Under the pieces are notes generated by a model. The model saw nothing but the letters and a program-made list of their open reading frames with translations. It had not been told where the DNA came from and ran no database searches. Both the position numbers and the translations under genes were made by a program. 64,000 nucleotides of DNA from Modestobacter muralis (GTDB lineage Bacteria > Actinomycetota > Actinomycetes > Mycobacteriales > Geodermatophilaceae). Position 1 is the first letter of the stretch. Every line of letters begins with the position of its first letter. Below are positions 16,317 through 25,482 of the stretch, piece after piece. Where the stretch lies: contig NZ_JAAGWH010000032.1 in assembly GCF_010682105.1 (NCBI RefSeq), positions 1 to 64,000 on the forward strand, in the 5' to 3' direction.

Positions 16317-17741
16317 TCACTCCTCCGTCTGGCCGAGCAGCCAGCCGTGCTCGCCGGCCAGCTCGTTGGCCGCCGCGGGGCCCCATGAACCGGAGGCGTA
16401 GGGGTGCACCTCGGGCCGTGCGTCGAGCACCGGCTGCAGCGCCCGCCAGGTCTGGGCCAGGCCCTCGCTGGTGGTGAACAGCGACCGGTCGCCGACCAGG
16501 ACGTCGTGGATCAGCGAGACGTAGGGCGGCAGCGGGTCACCGCCGGGGATCTTCGACAGGTCCAGCGACACCCGGGCGGGGGCCATGGCCAGGTCGGGGC
16601 CCGGCTTCTTGGCCATCACGTCGATGTCGACCGAACCCGCGCCGGCCAGCGAGAGGGAGACGACGTTGCCGTTGGCCGGGACGTCGTCCACCGGGCCCTT
16701 GGGGCGGTGCAGGATCAGGCTGACCCGCTGCTGCTTGGCGGCCAGCTTCTTGCCGGTGCGCAGCAGGAAGGGCACACCCCGCCAGCGGCCGGAGTCGATG
16801 CACAACCGGGCGGCGACGAAGGTGTCGGTGTCGCTGTCGTCCGGCACGCCGTCCAGCTCGCGGTAGCCCTCGAACTGGCCCAGGACGACGTCCTCGGGCT
16901 GCAGCGGGCGGAACTTGGCCAGCACCGACTCGCGGGCGGCGAGGATGTCGTCGGCCTTGAAGCTGACCGGGGGCTCCATGGCGACCTCGGCGGCGACCTG
17001 GAACAGGTGGGTCACCAGCATGTCCAGGGTGGCGCCGGTGGCGTCGTAGAACTCGGCACGGTCGGCCACGTCGAGGTCCTCGGGGACGTCGATCTGCACC
17101 TGGGCGATGTGCTCGCGGCTCCAGATGTGCTCGAACAGCCCGTTGGCGAAGCGGAGGGCGTGGAGGTCCTGCGTGCCCTCCTTGCCCAGGAAGTGGTCGA
17201 TGCGGAAGACCTGCTCCTCGGAGAAGACCGAGTGCACCAGGTCGTCGAGCTCGCGGAAGCCCTCGGGCGAGGCGCCGAAGGGCTTCTCGTAGACGATCCG
17301 GGCCCCCTCGCCGAGGCCGTGGGCGCCGATGGCCTTCGTGTACCCGGTGAACGCCTTGGGCGGAAGCGAGAGGTAGTGCACCAGCTGCGCCTCGTCGCCG
17401 AGCTCCTTGCGGGCGGTGGCGACGGCGTCGAGCAGCTGGCCCGGGTCCTCGTCGGTGAACCCGCCGCCGGCGAAGCGCAGGCGCTGGCTGAACTCCTCCC
17501 ACGGCCCGTCGTCGGTGCCGGAGGCGAACTCCTCCAGGGCACCCTGGACGTGCTCGACGAACTCCTCGTCGCTGCGCTCCCCGCGGCCGCTGCCGATCAG
17601 GCGCCAGTCCGCGGGCAGCAGGCCGTGCTGGGCGAGCTGGTAGAACGCCGGCAGCACCATGCGGCGGGCCAGGTCACCGGTGGCCCCGTAGAGCACGAAG
17701 ACGGTGGGGGACAGGTCTGTGGTCGTCCCGTTCTCGGGCAC
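16317..17741 (-). CDS. zwf: Glucose-6-phosphate 1-dehydrogenase
   Basis: 474 residues from GTG 17741, which follows GAGAGG by 7 bases; the frame is open further upstream but lacks homology. It oxidises glucose 6-phosphate to 6-phosphogluconolactone with NAD(P), the first step of the oxidative pentose phosphate pathway, in the cytosol. The coenzyme motif GATGDLARR is at about 17-25 and the active-site peptide RIDHFLGKE at about 179-187; YEKPFG is also conserved. It stands alone, without the tal-tkt-opcA neighbours usual in actinobacteria, so it may be a second, non-operonic copy (inference). Confidence 0.95.
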   Translation of the reverse strand: MPENGTTTDLSPTVFVLYGATGDLARRMVLPAFYQLAQHGLLPADWRLIGSGRGERSDEEFVEHVQGALEEFASGTDDGPWEEFSQRLRFAGGGFTDEDPGQLLDAVATARKELGDEAQLVHYLSLPPKAFTGYTKAIGAHGLGEGARIVYEKPFGASPEGFRELDDLVHSVFSEEQVFRIDHFLGKEGTQDLHALRFANGLFEHIWSREHIAQVQIDVPEDLDVADRAEFYDATGATLDMLVTHLFQVAAEVAMEPPVSFKADDILAARESVLAKFRPLQPEDVVLGQFEGYRELDGVPDDSDTDTFVAARLCIDSGRWRGVPFLLRTGKKLAAKQQRVSLILHRPKGPVDDVPANGNVVSLSLAGAGSVDIDVMAKKPGPDLAMAPARVSLDLSKIPGGDPLPPYVSLIHDVLVGDRSLFTTSEGLAQTWRALQPVLDARPEVHPYASGSWGPAAANELAGEHGWLLGQTEE

Positions 17742-18005
17742 GTTGATCCTCTCGGGCGCGGCCGACCTCCGCGGGGGCGGGAGGTCGGAGGTCATCGGCC
17801 CGTGCGGCGCTGCACGGCCTTCGTGGGCGTCAGTCTGCCCACACGGGGAAGGGCTCACCCCTCAGGGGAGCGCGTCGCCAGGGAAGACACCGACCGGCCC
17901 GCTTTTCTTCCGCTCGGCACCCGGCCCAGTGGGCAGTCGTGGTCGCCGACACGGCCGGGCACGCCGCGCCGGGCGACCGCAACTGCCCAGTCAGGGTCGG
18001 ATGGC
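17742..18005. other. Intergenic region upstream of zwf
   Basis: No gene is supported here. The region lies between the end of the helicase gene and the zwf start, both on the minus strand, and should contain the zwf promoter. No clear hexamers, operator or riboswitch were recognised. Confidence 0.4.
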
Positions 18006-19793
18006 TCAGAGCATCGTGCGCAGGCGCTCCCGGCGGGCGCGGAGGACGTCGACCGACGCCGAGGCCGACGGGGGGCCGGGCACCGACTGGCGCAGCTGGG
18101 TGTGCACCACGGCCTGCGGCTGCGACGTCTTGGCCGCGATCCGGTTCACCAGCCGGGTGATCTCCCGGCGCAACTCGGCGACGTCGCGCCAGCCGTTGCC
18201 GACCGCCGCCTCCTCGGGGTGGTCCTCGACGACCATGAAGCCGTCGTCGTCGCCGCGGGCGTGCGAGGCGGCGACGCGGATCCGCAGCTCGTCGTCCCGC
18301 TTGGAGAGCAGCTCGGCGGTCTGGGCGGGGGTGAGCAGCCCCGGGATGCCCAGGTACTCCTCTTCCTCCTCGCCGAGGACGACGGTGGCGCCGCGGCCCT
18401 CGCCGGTGTGCGCCGTCCCGCTGTGCAGGACGTGGGCGAACCGGGCGTCGGCCTCCAGCGCCTCCCACTTCTGCATCTCGCCCTCCCGCGGCTCGCGCGG
18501 CGGCAGGTCGAGCGCCTCCAGCTCCTCGTCGGGCTGGGACTTCGGCGGGGGCATGACGTGGTTGCGCTGCTCCTCCATCGACGCGGCCAGGCTCAGCAGC
18601 GGCCGTACCGCGGGGAGGAAGACCGTCGCCGACTCGTGTGGCCCGCGGGCACGCACCACGCGGCCGACGGCCTGGGCGAAGAACAGCGGCGTCCGGTAGG
18701 AGGTCATCCAGGCCAGGACGGCGGCGCGCGGGACGTCGACGCCCTCGGAGACCATCCGCACGCAGACTGCGATCCGGGCCCCGCCGAGGTTGAACTTCTC
18801 GATCTTCTTCGACGCCTTGGGGTCGTCGGAGAGGATCAGCTCGGGCGCCTTGCCGGTGACCCGGCGGACGATCTTGGCGTACTCGCGGGCGTCGTCCTGG
18901 TCGCTGGCCAGCACCAGCCCGGCGGCGTCGGGCATGCCGGACTCGCGCAGGTGGGTGATCCGGTCGTCCATCGCGGCGATGACGTGCGGGACCCACTGGC
19001 CCTTGGGGTCCAGCGCGGTGCGCCAGGCCTGCATCTCCACCGACTTGGTGCCCGCCTCGGACAGCGACGCGGCGACGACCTCGCCGGCGGAGTTCCGCCA
19101 GCGCGAGGTGCCGGTGTAGGCGGCGAAGACGACGGGGCGGACCACGTTGTCGGCCAGCGCCTCCTTGTAGCCGTAGGTGAAGTCGGCGGTCGACATGAGG
19201 CCGCCCTGGCCCTCGAAGCCGTCCTCCACGTACTTCACGAACGGGATGCGCTCGTCGGCCTTGGTGCGGAACGGGGTGCCGGTCAGCGACAGCCGGCGGG
19301 CGGCGCGGGTGAACGCCTCCTCGATGGCCTCGCCCCAGGACAGGCCGTCACCGGCGTGGTGGACCTCGTCCAGGATCACCAGGGTCTTGACGCTGGTCGC
19401 GCGGGCGGCGTGCAGCATCGGCTTGCCGGCGACCTGGGCGTAGGTGGTGACGTAGCCCTGGGTGCCGGCGCGGACCGGTCCGATCGCGTTGGTCAGGTTC
19501 GGGTCGAGCACGATGCCCATCGCGTGGGCGGCGTCGGCCCACTGCATGCGCAGGTGGTCGGTCGGGCAGACGACGACCACCCGGGCGACCTCGCGCTTGG
19601 CGAGCAGCCGGGCGGCCAGGGTCAGGGCGAAGGTGGTCTTCCCGGCGCCCGGGGTCGCGGTGACCAGGAAGTCCTTCGGGGAGGACTCCTCGTACTTGCC
19701 GAGGGCCGCGGTCTGCCAGGCCCGGAGCGGTCGGCTGTTCGTCTGCGGGGCTCTCGCCGCCGCCTGTGTCGCAGTCGCCATGTCGAGGGTCAT
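18006..19793 (-). CDS. DEAD/DEAH-box (superfamily 2) helicase
   Basis: 595 residues. Motif I is ATPGAGKTT (47-55), motif II DEVH (142-145), motif III SLTGTPFR, and motif VI QAVGRVVRARG, with VRMVSEGVDVPRA before it, so both RecA-like domains are intact. The layout is that of the actinobacterial ResIII-type helicases, which act on DNA or RNA in the cytosol with no partner known. A long C-terminal tail carries an acidic stretch (GEEEEEYLG) and a coiled-coil-like Arg-rich end. ATG 19793 or 19781 may be the start; neither has a strong ribosome site. A truncated acetyltransferase and a repeat lie just upstream. Confidence 0.88.
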   Translation of the reverse strand: MTLDMATATQAAARAPQTNSRPLRAWQTAALGKYEESSPKDFLVTATPGAGKTTFALTLAARLLAKREVARVVVVCPTDHLRMQWADAAHAMGIVLDPNLTNAIGPVRAGTQGYVTTYAQVAGKPMLHAARATSVKTLVILDEVHHAGDGLSWGEAIEEAFTRAARRLSLTGTPFRTKADERIPFVKYVEDGFEGQGGLMSTADFTYGYKEALADNVVRPVVFAAYTGTSRWRNSAGEVVAASLSEAGTKSVEMQAWRTALDPKGQWVPHVIAAMDDRITHLRESGMPDAAGLVLASDQDDAREYAKIVRRVTGKAPELILSDDPKASKKIEKFNLGGARIAVCVRMVSEGVDVPRAAVLAWMTSYRTPLFFAQAVGRVVRARGPHESATVFLPAVRPLLSLAASMEEQRNHVMPPPKSQPDEELEALDLPPREPREGEMQKWEALEADARFAHVLHSGTAHTGEGRGATVVLGEEEEEYLGIPGLLTPAQTAELLSKRDDELRIRVAASHARGDDDGFMVVEDHPEEAAVGNGWRDVAELRREITRLVNRIAAKTSQPQAVVHTQLRQSVPGPPSASASVDVLRARRERLRTML

Positions 19794-19965
19794 TCTGGTC
19801 GGGCCGGGGGCAACACGCCCAACCGGGTGCCTCCGGCGCGCCTCCGGGCTCTGCGCGTATGGGGACTACACCGCGACGCCCTGACCTGCGGTTTCCTCAA
19901 TCCGCCCCCGCGGTGTGGGACATGTCATGGCCGAGCCGGACCGGCTCGTCACCACCGGCGGCTGA
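19794..19965. other. Gap before acetyltransferase remnant
   Basis: No gene is supported between the helicase start and the acetyltransferase remnant. The helicase promoter should lie here. The last three bases begin the 18-base repeat at 19963-19980. Confidence 0.35.
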
Positions 19966-19980
19966 TGGAGTCCCAGCGCT
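19963..19980 (+). repeat. Half copy of the AGTCCCAGCGCT hairpin element
   Basis: TGATGGAGTCCCAGCGCT is identical to the reverse complement of 22072-22089, one arm of the hairpin element 2.1 kb away. Here the partner arm is missing and the sequence runs straight into an acetyltransferase fragment. Confidence 0.8.
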
Positions 19981-20178
19981 GCGGAAACCGAGGTGGCCCG
20001 GGCCGCCCGCGACGACCTCGGGCTGGACTGGCTGCGGATCGAGGTCCGCGGCGGCGCCGGGCTGGAGCCGTTCTACGAGCAGTTCGGCTGGCAGGTCGTC
20101 GGCCGCTGGCCCGGCGCGATCGCGGTCACCCCCGACGACCGCCGCGACGAGGTCCTGTTGACGCTGCCCCTGCGTTGA
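19966..20178 (+). pseudogene. GNAT acetyltransferase, C-terminal remnant
   Basis: The frame encodes about 65 residues with DLGLDWLRIEVRGGAGLEPFYEQFGWQVVGRWPGAI, the last two strands and acetyl-CoA-facing helix of a GNAT acetyltransferase, then a normal end. The N-terminal half of the domain, including the Q/RxxGxG/A acetyl-CoA loop, is absent: the frame begins at a TGA inside a dispersed repeat (19963-19980). It therefore cannot make a working enzyme. The junction with the repeat suggests a deletion or rearrangement mediated by the element. GTG 19993 could start a 61-residue product. Confidence 0.7.
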
Positions 20179-20190
20179 TGGAGCTCCGGC

Positions 20191-22047
20191 TCACCGGTCC
20201 GGGACCTCGGCGTCCTCCGCCTCGGGTGCCAGCGCGTGGGCCGCGTCGAGCAGGTGCAACAGCTCACCGGGCCCGACGCTCGCCGCAGGGCCGGTCGGGA
20301 GCAGTGCCGAAGCCGCACCCACGTCGAGCACAACCGGCTCGCCGGCGGCCAGCCGACCGTGTGCCGACACCGGACCGCCCCCCTGGAGTGCAGCAGCGGC
20401 GTCGGCCGGCAGCGGCTGGACCAGCGGGACTGCGACGAACCTGAGCGGCGAGACCACCGGGTCCATGAGGAGCACCAGGGGTTCACCTGCTGCGTCAGCG
20501 GTCAGCAGGCCGAGTGCGGGCCGGGCTGTGGCCGTCCGCGTCCGGCCGACCCACGCGCGCCACCGGGCCAGCGACGCGACCCGCCAGCCGGCCACGAGCA
20601 CCGAGGTGGCCATGAGCAGGGAGCCGAGCAGTGCACCCCGGCCGAGGTCGTCGTCGGCCCCGCTCAGCCTGGCCCGATCCGGGTCGTCAGTGGCGTACAC
20701 GACCCGCACGGGGCGCCCGGCGGGCAGCTCACTGGACGTGGCGACGTCGGCTCGCCGCAGTGCGCCGTCGGTCCCGGTGAACTCGACGGTCAGCTCCCCG
20801 GGCAGCGGGCCCGCCCCCTCGAAGACGACCTCCCCGGTGCTGATGCCGGCCACCGAGGCGGTCGTCTGGGTCTGCAGGACCCACCAGCGGTACGGCTGTG
20901 GCCAGGTGATGACCAGGACGAGCCCACCGAGCAGCAGTGGGATCCAGAGCGGGGTCAGGAACCGGATCGCGGGCACGGCGGTGCGCGCACCGTGCGGTCG
21001 GCGGGTGTCCGACCAGCCGTTCGTCGGGACCTGCCGGGTGGCGTAGGGCGCCAACCGGTCCAGGACGGCGCGCGGCTGCTCACCGTGGCCTGTGACCACG
21101 TCGCGCATGGTCAGCTCCGGCAGCGGGGTGACCGGTCCGGTCGGTGGGGGGTCGAGGGTCCCGGCCGGGGTGGTGGCCGTCAGCCACTGGCGTCGGCGGT
21201 TGCGCAGGTAGAGCAAGCGCCATGCGCCGACCGTCAGTGGTGGACCGCCGAGCAGCAGGGCGATGAACACGTACAGGCCCGGTGTCGAGGGGTCACCGCC
21301 GTCGGGCCAGCCGCTGACCCGTACGTCCAGCGGGGTGCCGGGCACGTCATCGTCGCCGGTCGCGTCGTCGAGGCAGTCGGCCTCCCCGGTGTGCAGGACC
21401 TGCTGCCGGTCCTCCCACACCACCGGGCACAGCCCGTCGTCGAGGTCGCGGTCCCCGGCGACGACGGTGGCCGTGGCGCTGTAGCCGGTGGTGAAGGACC
21501 AGGCGGGGTAGGCGATCCCCAGGGCGGCAGCGGCGATGAGCACCCACGCCCACCACGACCGACCTGGCGGGGTGGGGGCCGGCAGCGGGGCGGGGGACAC
21601 GCCCGACGGGACGGTGTCCGGGAGGACGTCGGTGAGCAGCTGGGCCAGGTCGGAGTCGACGTGGACCGTGGCGGTGCCGCCGCCGGCCAGCGAGAGCCGC
21701 AGGTCGACGGCGTCCTGCTCGGCGTTCCACCCGACGGCCGGGCCCGCGGACAGCAACTGGGCGCCGCCGAGGTCGACCTGGTGGCCACCGCGCCGGGCGG
21801 TCCACACCGCTCGCCCGCCGGACAGCACGACCCGCCCCGACCGCGCCCGCCCGCTGTCGCGGGACACCCGGGCCGGGACCGAGGTCGTCCCCGCGTCGGT
21901 GAGCTCTACGCGCGACCGGCGGGCGCGCCGCGCGCGGAACCAGGCGATCAGCAGGCCGATCGCCAACGCGCCGGCCATCTGGAGGAGGAACGTCACGCCG
22001 TCGGCATCGGCATCTGCATCATCCGAGTGGAGCGGAGGAGGTCTCAC
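20191..22047 (-). CDS. Multi-pass membrane protein with DUF3592-like segment
   Basis: 618 residues from GTG 22047 (GTG 21996 is an alternative nearer the first helix). Hydrophobic helices occur near VTFLLQMAGALAIGLLIAWF, WWAWVLIAAAALGIAYPAW, LYVFIALLLGGPPLTVGAW, LTPLWIPLLLGGLVLVITW and ALLGSLLMATSVLVAGW. GRPVRVVYATDDPDRARL between helices resembles DUF3592, where it follows a beta-rich extracytoplasmic loop. There are two extracytoplasmic domains, one with three Cys (LCPVVW, ADCLDDA). Function is unknown. Codon use is less extreme than in neighbours. It is separated from the XPB gene by the hairpin 22048-22085. Confidence 0.7.
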   Translation of the reverse strand: MRPPPLHSDDADADADGVTFLLQMAGALAIGLLIAWFRARRARRSRVELTDAGTTSVPARVSRDSGRARSGRVVLSGGRAVWTARRGGHQVDLGGAQLLSAGPAVGWNAEQDAVDLRLSLAGGGTATVHVDSDLAQLLTDVLPDTVPSGVSPAPLPAPTPPGRSWWAWVLIAAAALGIAYPAWSFTTGYSATATVVAGDRDLDDGLCPVVWEDRQQVLHTGEADCLDDATGDDDVPGTPLDVRVSGWPDGGDPSTPGLYVFIALLLGGPPLTVGAWRLLYLRNRRRQWLTATTPAGTLDPPPTGPVTPLPELTMRDVVTGHGEQPRAVLDRLAPYATRQVPTNGWSDTRRPHGARTAVPAIRFLTPLWIPLLLGGLVLVITWPQPYRWWVLQTQTTASVAGISTGEVVFEGAGPLPGELTVEFTGTDGALRRADVATSSELPAGRPVRVVYATDDPDRARLSGADDDLGRGALLGSLLMATSVLVAGWRVASLARWRAWVGRTRTATARPALGLLTADAAGEPLVLLMDPVVSPLRFVAVPLVQPLPADAAAALQGGGPVSAHGRLAAGEPVVLDVGAASALLPTGPAASVGPGELLHLLDAAHALAPEAEDAEVPDR

Positions 22048-22085
22048 GGAGTCCCAGCGCTGCGAGATGCGAGCGCTGGGACTCC
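22048..22085. terminator. 14-bp perfect hairpin, repeat element
   Basis: GGAGTCCCAGCGCT (22048-22061) pairs exactly with AGCGCTGGGACTCC (22072-22085), loop 10. It starts one base beyond the DUF3592-like start codon and ends 9 bases before the XPB stop. A half copy is at 19963-19980. Confidence 0.75.
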
Positions 22086-22094
22086 ATCACGTGC

Positions 22095-23777
22095 TCAGGC
22101 GCCCTCGTCGACCCAGTCGGGGCCGTTGACCTCGCCGGGGCCGGCCAGGTCGCCGGCGTCGACGATCGTGTACGCGTAGCCCTGCTCGGCCAGGAAGCGC
22201 TGCCGGTGGGCGGCGTACTCGCTGTCCAGGGTGTCGCGGCTGACCACCGTGTAGAAGTGCGCCGTCCGGCCGTCGGCCTTGGGGCGGAGCACCCGGCCGA
22301 GGCGCTGGGCCTCCTCCTGCCGGGACCCGAAGGTGCCCGACACCTGCACCGCGACCGCGGCCTCGGGCAGGTCGATGGAGAAGTTGGCGACCTTGGAGAC
22401 GACGAGGGTCTTGATCTCCCCGGTGCGGAACGCGGCGAACAACCGCTCCCGCTCCTTGTTGGTCGTCGACCCCTGGATGACCGGGGCGTCCAGCGCCGCG
22501 CCGAGCTCGTCCAGCTGGTCGAGGTAGGCGCCGATGACCAGCTTCTGGTCCTCGGGGTGCCGCTCCAGGATGCGGCGGATCACCGGCATCTTGGAGTGCG
22601 CGGTCGCCGCGATCCGGTAGCGCTCCTCGGGCTCGGCGACCGCGTAGGTCATCCGCTCCTCGTCGTCCAGGCTGACCCGCACCTCGACGCACTCGGCCGG
22701 GGCGATGTAGCCCTGCGCCTCGATGTCGCGCCACGGGGCGTCATAGCGCTTGGGCCCGATCAGGGAGAAGACGTCGTCCTCGCGGCCGTCCTCGCGCACC
22801 AGCGTCGCGGTCAGCCCCAGCCGGCGGCGGGACTGCAGGTCGGCGGTGAGCCGGAAGATCGGCGCGGGCAGCAGGTGGACCTCGTCGTAGACGATCAGGC
22901 CCCAGTCCTGGGCGTCGAAGAGGTCCAGGTGCCGGTACTCGCCCTTCCGGCGGGTGGTGATCACCTGGTACGTCGCGATGGTGACCGGGCGGATCTCCTT
23001 GCGCTCCCCGGAGTACTCGCCGATCTCCTCCTCGGTCAGCGAGGTTCGGGCGATGAGCTCGCGCTTCCACTGCCGCCCGGAGACGGTGTTGGTGACCAGG
23101 ATCAGCGTGGTCGCCTTGGCCTCGGCCATCGCCGCGGCGCCGACCAGCGTCTTGCCCGCGCCACACGGCAGGACGACGACGCCCGAGCCACCGGCCCAGA
23201 AGCCGTCGACGGCCTCCTGCTGGTAGTCGCGCAGGTGCCAGCCGTCCTGGGCCAGCTCGATCGGGTGGGCCTGGCCGTCGACGTAGCCGGCGAGGTCCTC
23301 GGCCGGCCAGCCGATCTTCAGCAGCGCCTGCTTGAGCCGGCCGCGCTCGGCGGCGTGCACGATCACGGAGTCGGCGTCGATCCGGGCCCCGAGCATGGGA
23401 GCCACCCGCTTGCTGCGGACGACCTCCTCCAGCACCCCCCGGTCACTGCTGGTGAGGGTCAGCCCGTGGACCGGGTTGTTGGCCAGGGTGAGCCGGCCGT
23501 AGCGGTCCATCGTGTCGGCGATGTCGACGAGCAGGGCGTGCGGCACCGGGTAGCGGCTGAAGCGCACCAGGGCGTCGACGACCTGCTCGGCGTCGTGGCC
23601 GGCGGCGCGGGCGTTCCACAGGGCCAGCGGGGTGACCCGGTAGGTGTGCACGTGCTCGGGGGAGCGCTCCAGCTCCGCGAACGGGGCGATCGCCGCCCGG
23701 CACTCCTTGGACTGCGGGTGGTCGACCTCGAGCAACAGCGTCTTGTCGGACTGGACGATCAGGGGGCCGTCGGGCAC
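22095..23777 (-). CDS. XPB/ERCC3-type DNA helicase
   Basis: 560 residues from GTG 23777 (AGAGGA upstream), close to the length of mycobacterial Rv0861c (ercc3). An N-terminal region of about 180 residues precedes motif Q/I (HLRDYQQEAV, CGAGKT 205-210), DEVH (298-301), LGLTATLVREDGREDD and the C-terminal RecA domain with QRLGRVLRPK. The DEVH box, the RED-like region and the thumb-like insertion match XPB/RadD-related 3'-5' helicases thought to act in nucleotide-excision repair. The upstream minus-strand genes are cfa and a WYL-domain helicase-associated protein, the latter its neighbour in Mycobacterium too. Confidence 0.93.
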   Translation of the reverse strand: MPDGPLIVQSDKTLLLEVDHPQSKECRAAIAPFAELERSPEHVHTYRVTPLALWNARAAGHDAEQVVDALVRFSRYPVPHALLVDIADTMDRYGRLTLANNPVHGLTLTSSDRGVLEEVVRSKRVAPMLGARIDADSVIVHAAERGRLKQALLKIGWPAEDLAGYVDGQAHPIELAQDGWHLRDYQQEAVDGFWAGGSGVVVLPCGAGKTLVGAAAMAEAKATTLILVTNTVSGRQWKRELIARTSLTEEEIGEYSGERKEIRPVTIATYQVITTRRKGEYRHLDLFDAQDWGLIVYDEVHLLPAPIFRLTADLQSRRRLGLTATLVREDGREDDVFSLIGPKRYDAPWRDIEAQGYIAPAECVEVRVSLDDEERMTYAVAEPEERYRIAATAHSKMPVIRRILERHPEDQKLVIGAYLDQLDELGAALDAPVIQGSTTNKERERLFAAFRTGEIKTLVVSKVANFSIDLPEAAVAVQVSGTFGSRQEEAQRLGRVLRPKADGRTAHFYTVVSRDTLDSEYAAHRQRFLAEQGYAYTIVDAGDLAGPGEVNGPDWVDEGA

Positions 23778-23849
23778 GCGCGCGCATCCTCTGTTCGCAG
23801 GTTCCGCGCAGACCTGCACGCGGACTGTCCACGGTAACGCCGTCAGGTG

Positions 23850-23873
23850 ACACCGCCTTCCGGACGGCGGTGT
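23850..23873. repeat. Intergenic hairpin A upstream of XPB gene
   Basis: ACACCGCC (23850-23857) pairs with GGCGGTGT (23866-23873). It is the first of four consecutive inverted repeats in this 278-base gap. Confidence 0.6.
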
Positions 23874-23888
23874 GCGGCCGACCTCACC

Positions 23889-23920
23889 GACGGCGTCCCG
23901 CTCCTGCGGTGGACGCCGTC
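23889..23920. repeat. Intergenic hairpin B
   Basis: GACGGCGTCC (23889-23898) pairs perfectly with GGACGCCGTC (23911-23920), loop 12. Confidence 0.65.
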
Positions 23921-23925
23921 CGGAC

Positions 23926-23984
23926 GTGAGATCTGCGTTCTCGTGGCCTGCGGGGCCGGGAAGCCACGAGATCGCAGCTCTCAC
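23926..23984. repeat. Intergenic hairpin C (22-bp arms)
   Basis: The arms 23926-23947 and 23963-23984 (GTGAGATCTGCG... and ...CGCAGCTCTCAC) pair over 22 positions with two mismatches and a 15-base loop. Confidence 0.75.
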
Positions 23985-24011
23985 CCCGGGACGGCGTCGG
24001 CATGGCCCGCA

Positions 24012-24045
24012 CCCGGGGGCTGGAGTGGCCACTTCCGCCCCCGGG
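24012..24045. terminator. GTGGCCAC-centred palindrome after cfa
   Basis: A palindrome centred on GTGGCCAC (24025-24032) with GC-rich arms (CCCGGGGGC / GCCCCCGGG) and one mismatch. It lies 11 bases beyond the cfa stop and is probably its terminator. The core recurs at 6072 and 62878. Confidence 0.7.
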
Positions 24046-24055
24046 GTGTGGGTGG

Positions 24056-25342
24056 TCAGAGCCAGGCGTCGCGGCGGAGCGGGGGGTGCTGGCCACCGCC
24101 GCGCTTCTGCAGCAGCACCTGGTTCACGCCCATCTCGCCGGACTCGAACGTGAGCGCACTGGCGGCCATGTACAGCCGCCACACCCGCGCCCGGCCCTCG
24201 CTGGTCGCGGCGACGGCGGCGTCCCAGTTCTCCTCCAGCCGGTCGACCCAGGCGCGCAGGGTGAGCGCGTAGTGCTGGCGCAGCGCCTCGACGTCGAGGA
24301 CCTCCATTTCCACGCTCTCCAGGAAGCCCACCGTCTCGCCGAGGTTCAGCAGCTCGCCGTCGGGGAAGACGTAGCGGCCGATGAAGCTGTCCGGGCGCAC
24401 CACCGAGCGGCCGGCGTTCCAGGCGATGGCGTGGTTGAGCAGCCGGCCGCCGGGGCGCAGGAGCCGGGCCAACTGGGCGGCGTACCGGGGCATCTCCGCG
24501 CGGCCCACGTGCTCGGCCATGCCGATCGAGCTGATCGCGTCGAAGGGCTCGTCGTCGATCTCGCGGTAGTCCTGCACGCGGATGTCGATCTTGTCGGTCA
24601 GCCCGGCCTCGGCCACCCGCTTGCGGGCCATCCGGGCCTGCTCCTCCGACAGCGTGACGCCGACGACGACGGCGCCGTACCGCTGCGCGGCGTGGATGGC
24701 CATCGAGCCCCACCCACAGCCGACGTCCAGCAGCCGGGTGCCCTCGGTCAGCCCGAGCTTGCGGCAGACCAGGTCCAGCTTGGCCTCCTGCGCGGCGTCC
24801 AGGCCGGTCTGCGGGGTCGCCCAGACCGCGCAGGAGTAGACCATCGACGGGCCGAGCACCAGCTCGTAGAAGTCGTTGCCCACGTCGTAGTGGTGGCTGA
24901 TCGCGGCGGCGTCCCGGTGGCGGGAGTGCCGGTGCCCGCGCCGCTCGACCGCGGACTCCTCGGCCGGCGGGGCCGGCTCCGGGCCGATCGCGCCCAGCCG
25001 CAGGGCCGTCCCGAGCAGCGACAGCCGCTCGCGCCAGGTGGTCTGCGCCGCCGGGCCGTCCTGGGTCAGCCGGCCCGCCGTCCGGAGTGCGGCGAAGGTC
25101 GCGAAGACGTCGTCCTCGATGTCCATCTCACCCGCGACGTAGGCCCGGGCCAGGCCCAGCTCGCCCGGTGCCCAGACCATCCGGCGCAGCGCCCGTCGCG
25201 AGTTCACCGCGACCACCGGGGCGCCGGCCGGGCCGGTGACCGACCCGTCCCAGCCGCGCAGCCGCACCGGCAGCTCGCTCGTCCCCAGCACCGCACCCAG
25301 TGCCCCGGCCAGCCGGTCGGCGACCGTCGTCCTGCTCGTCAT
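24056..25342 (-). CDS. cfa: Cyclopropane-fatty-acyl-phospholipid synthase family methyltransferase
   Basis: 428 residues from ATG 25342 (AGGAG 8 bases upstream). A lipid-binding N-terminal region of about 140 residues is followed by a class I methyltransferase: SHHYDVGNDFYELVLGPSMVYSCAVW, SAM loop LLDVGCGWGS (204-213), and VQDYREIDDEPFDAISSIGMAEHVG, all CFA-synthase hallmarks. It transfers a methylene from SAM to unsaturated phospholipid acyl chains at the membrane surface; related actinobacterial enzymes instead make branched 10-methyl fatty acids, which cannot be excluded. It lies between the XPB gene and its WYL-domain partner on the same strand. Confidence 0.92.
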   Translation of the reverse strand: MTSRTTVADRLAGALGAVLGTSELPVRLRGWDGSVTGPAGAPVVAVNSRRALRRMVWAPGELGLARAYVAGEMDIEDDVFATFAALRTAGRLTQDGPAAQTTWRERLSLLGTALRLGAIGPEPAPPAEESAVERRGHRHSRHRDAAAISHHYDVGNDFYELVLGPSMVYSCAVWATPQTGLDAAQEAKLDLVCRKLGLTEGTRLLDVGCGWGSMAIHAAQRYGAVVVGVTLSEEQARMARKRVAEAGLTDKIDIRVQDYREIDDEPFDAISSIGMAEHVGRAEMPRYAAQLARLLRPGGRLLNHAIAWNAGRSVVRPDSFIGRYVFPDGELLNLGETVGFLESVEMEVLDVEALRQHYALTLRAWVDRLEENWDAAVAATSEGRARVWRLYMAASALTFESGEMGVNQVLLQKRGGGQHPPLRRDAWL

Positions 25343-25482
25343 CTCCACCACTCCTGCCCGCGACAGAGCCAGCGGAGGTCCGGACGGTCCGCCCGGCCGC
25401 TGGTTGTCTACACCAACTACCTCCGCGGAACACCGGGCAGGGCCGTGATCATCCCGGAGTCACCCGGTCAGGGGAACAGGTC

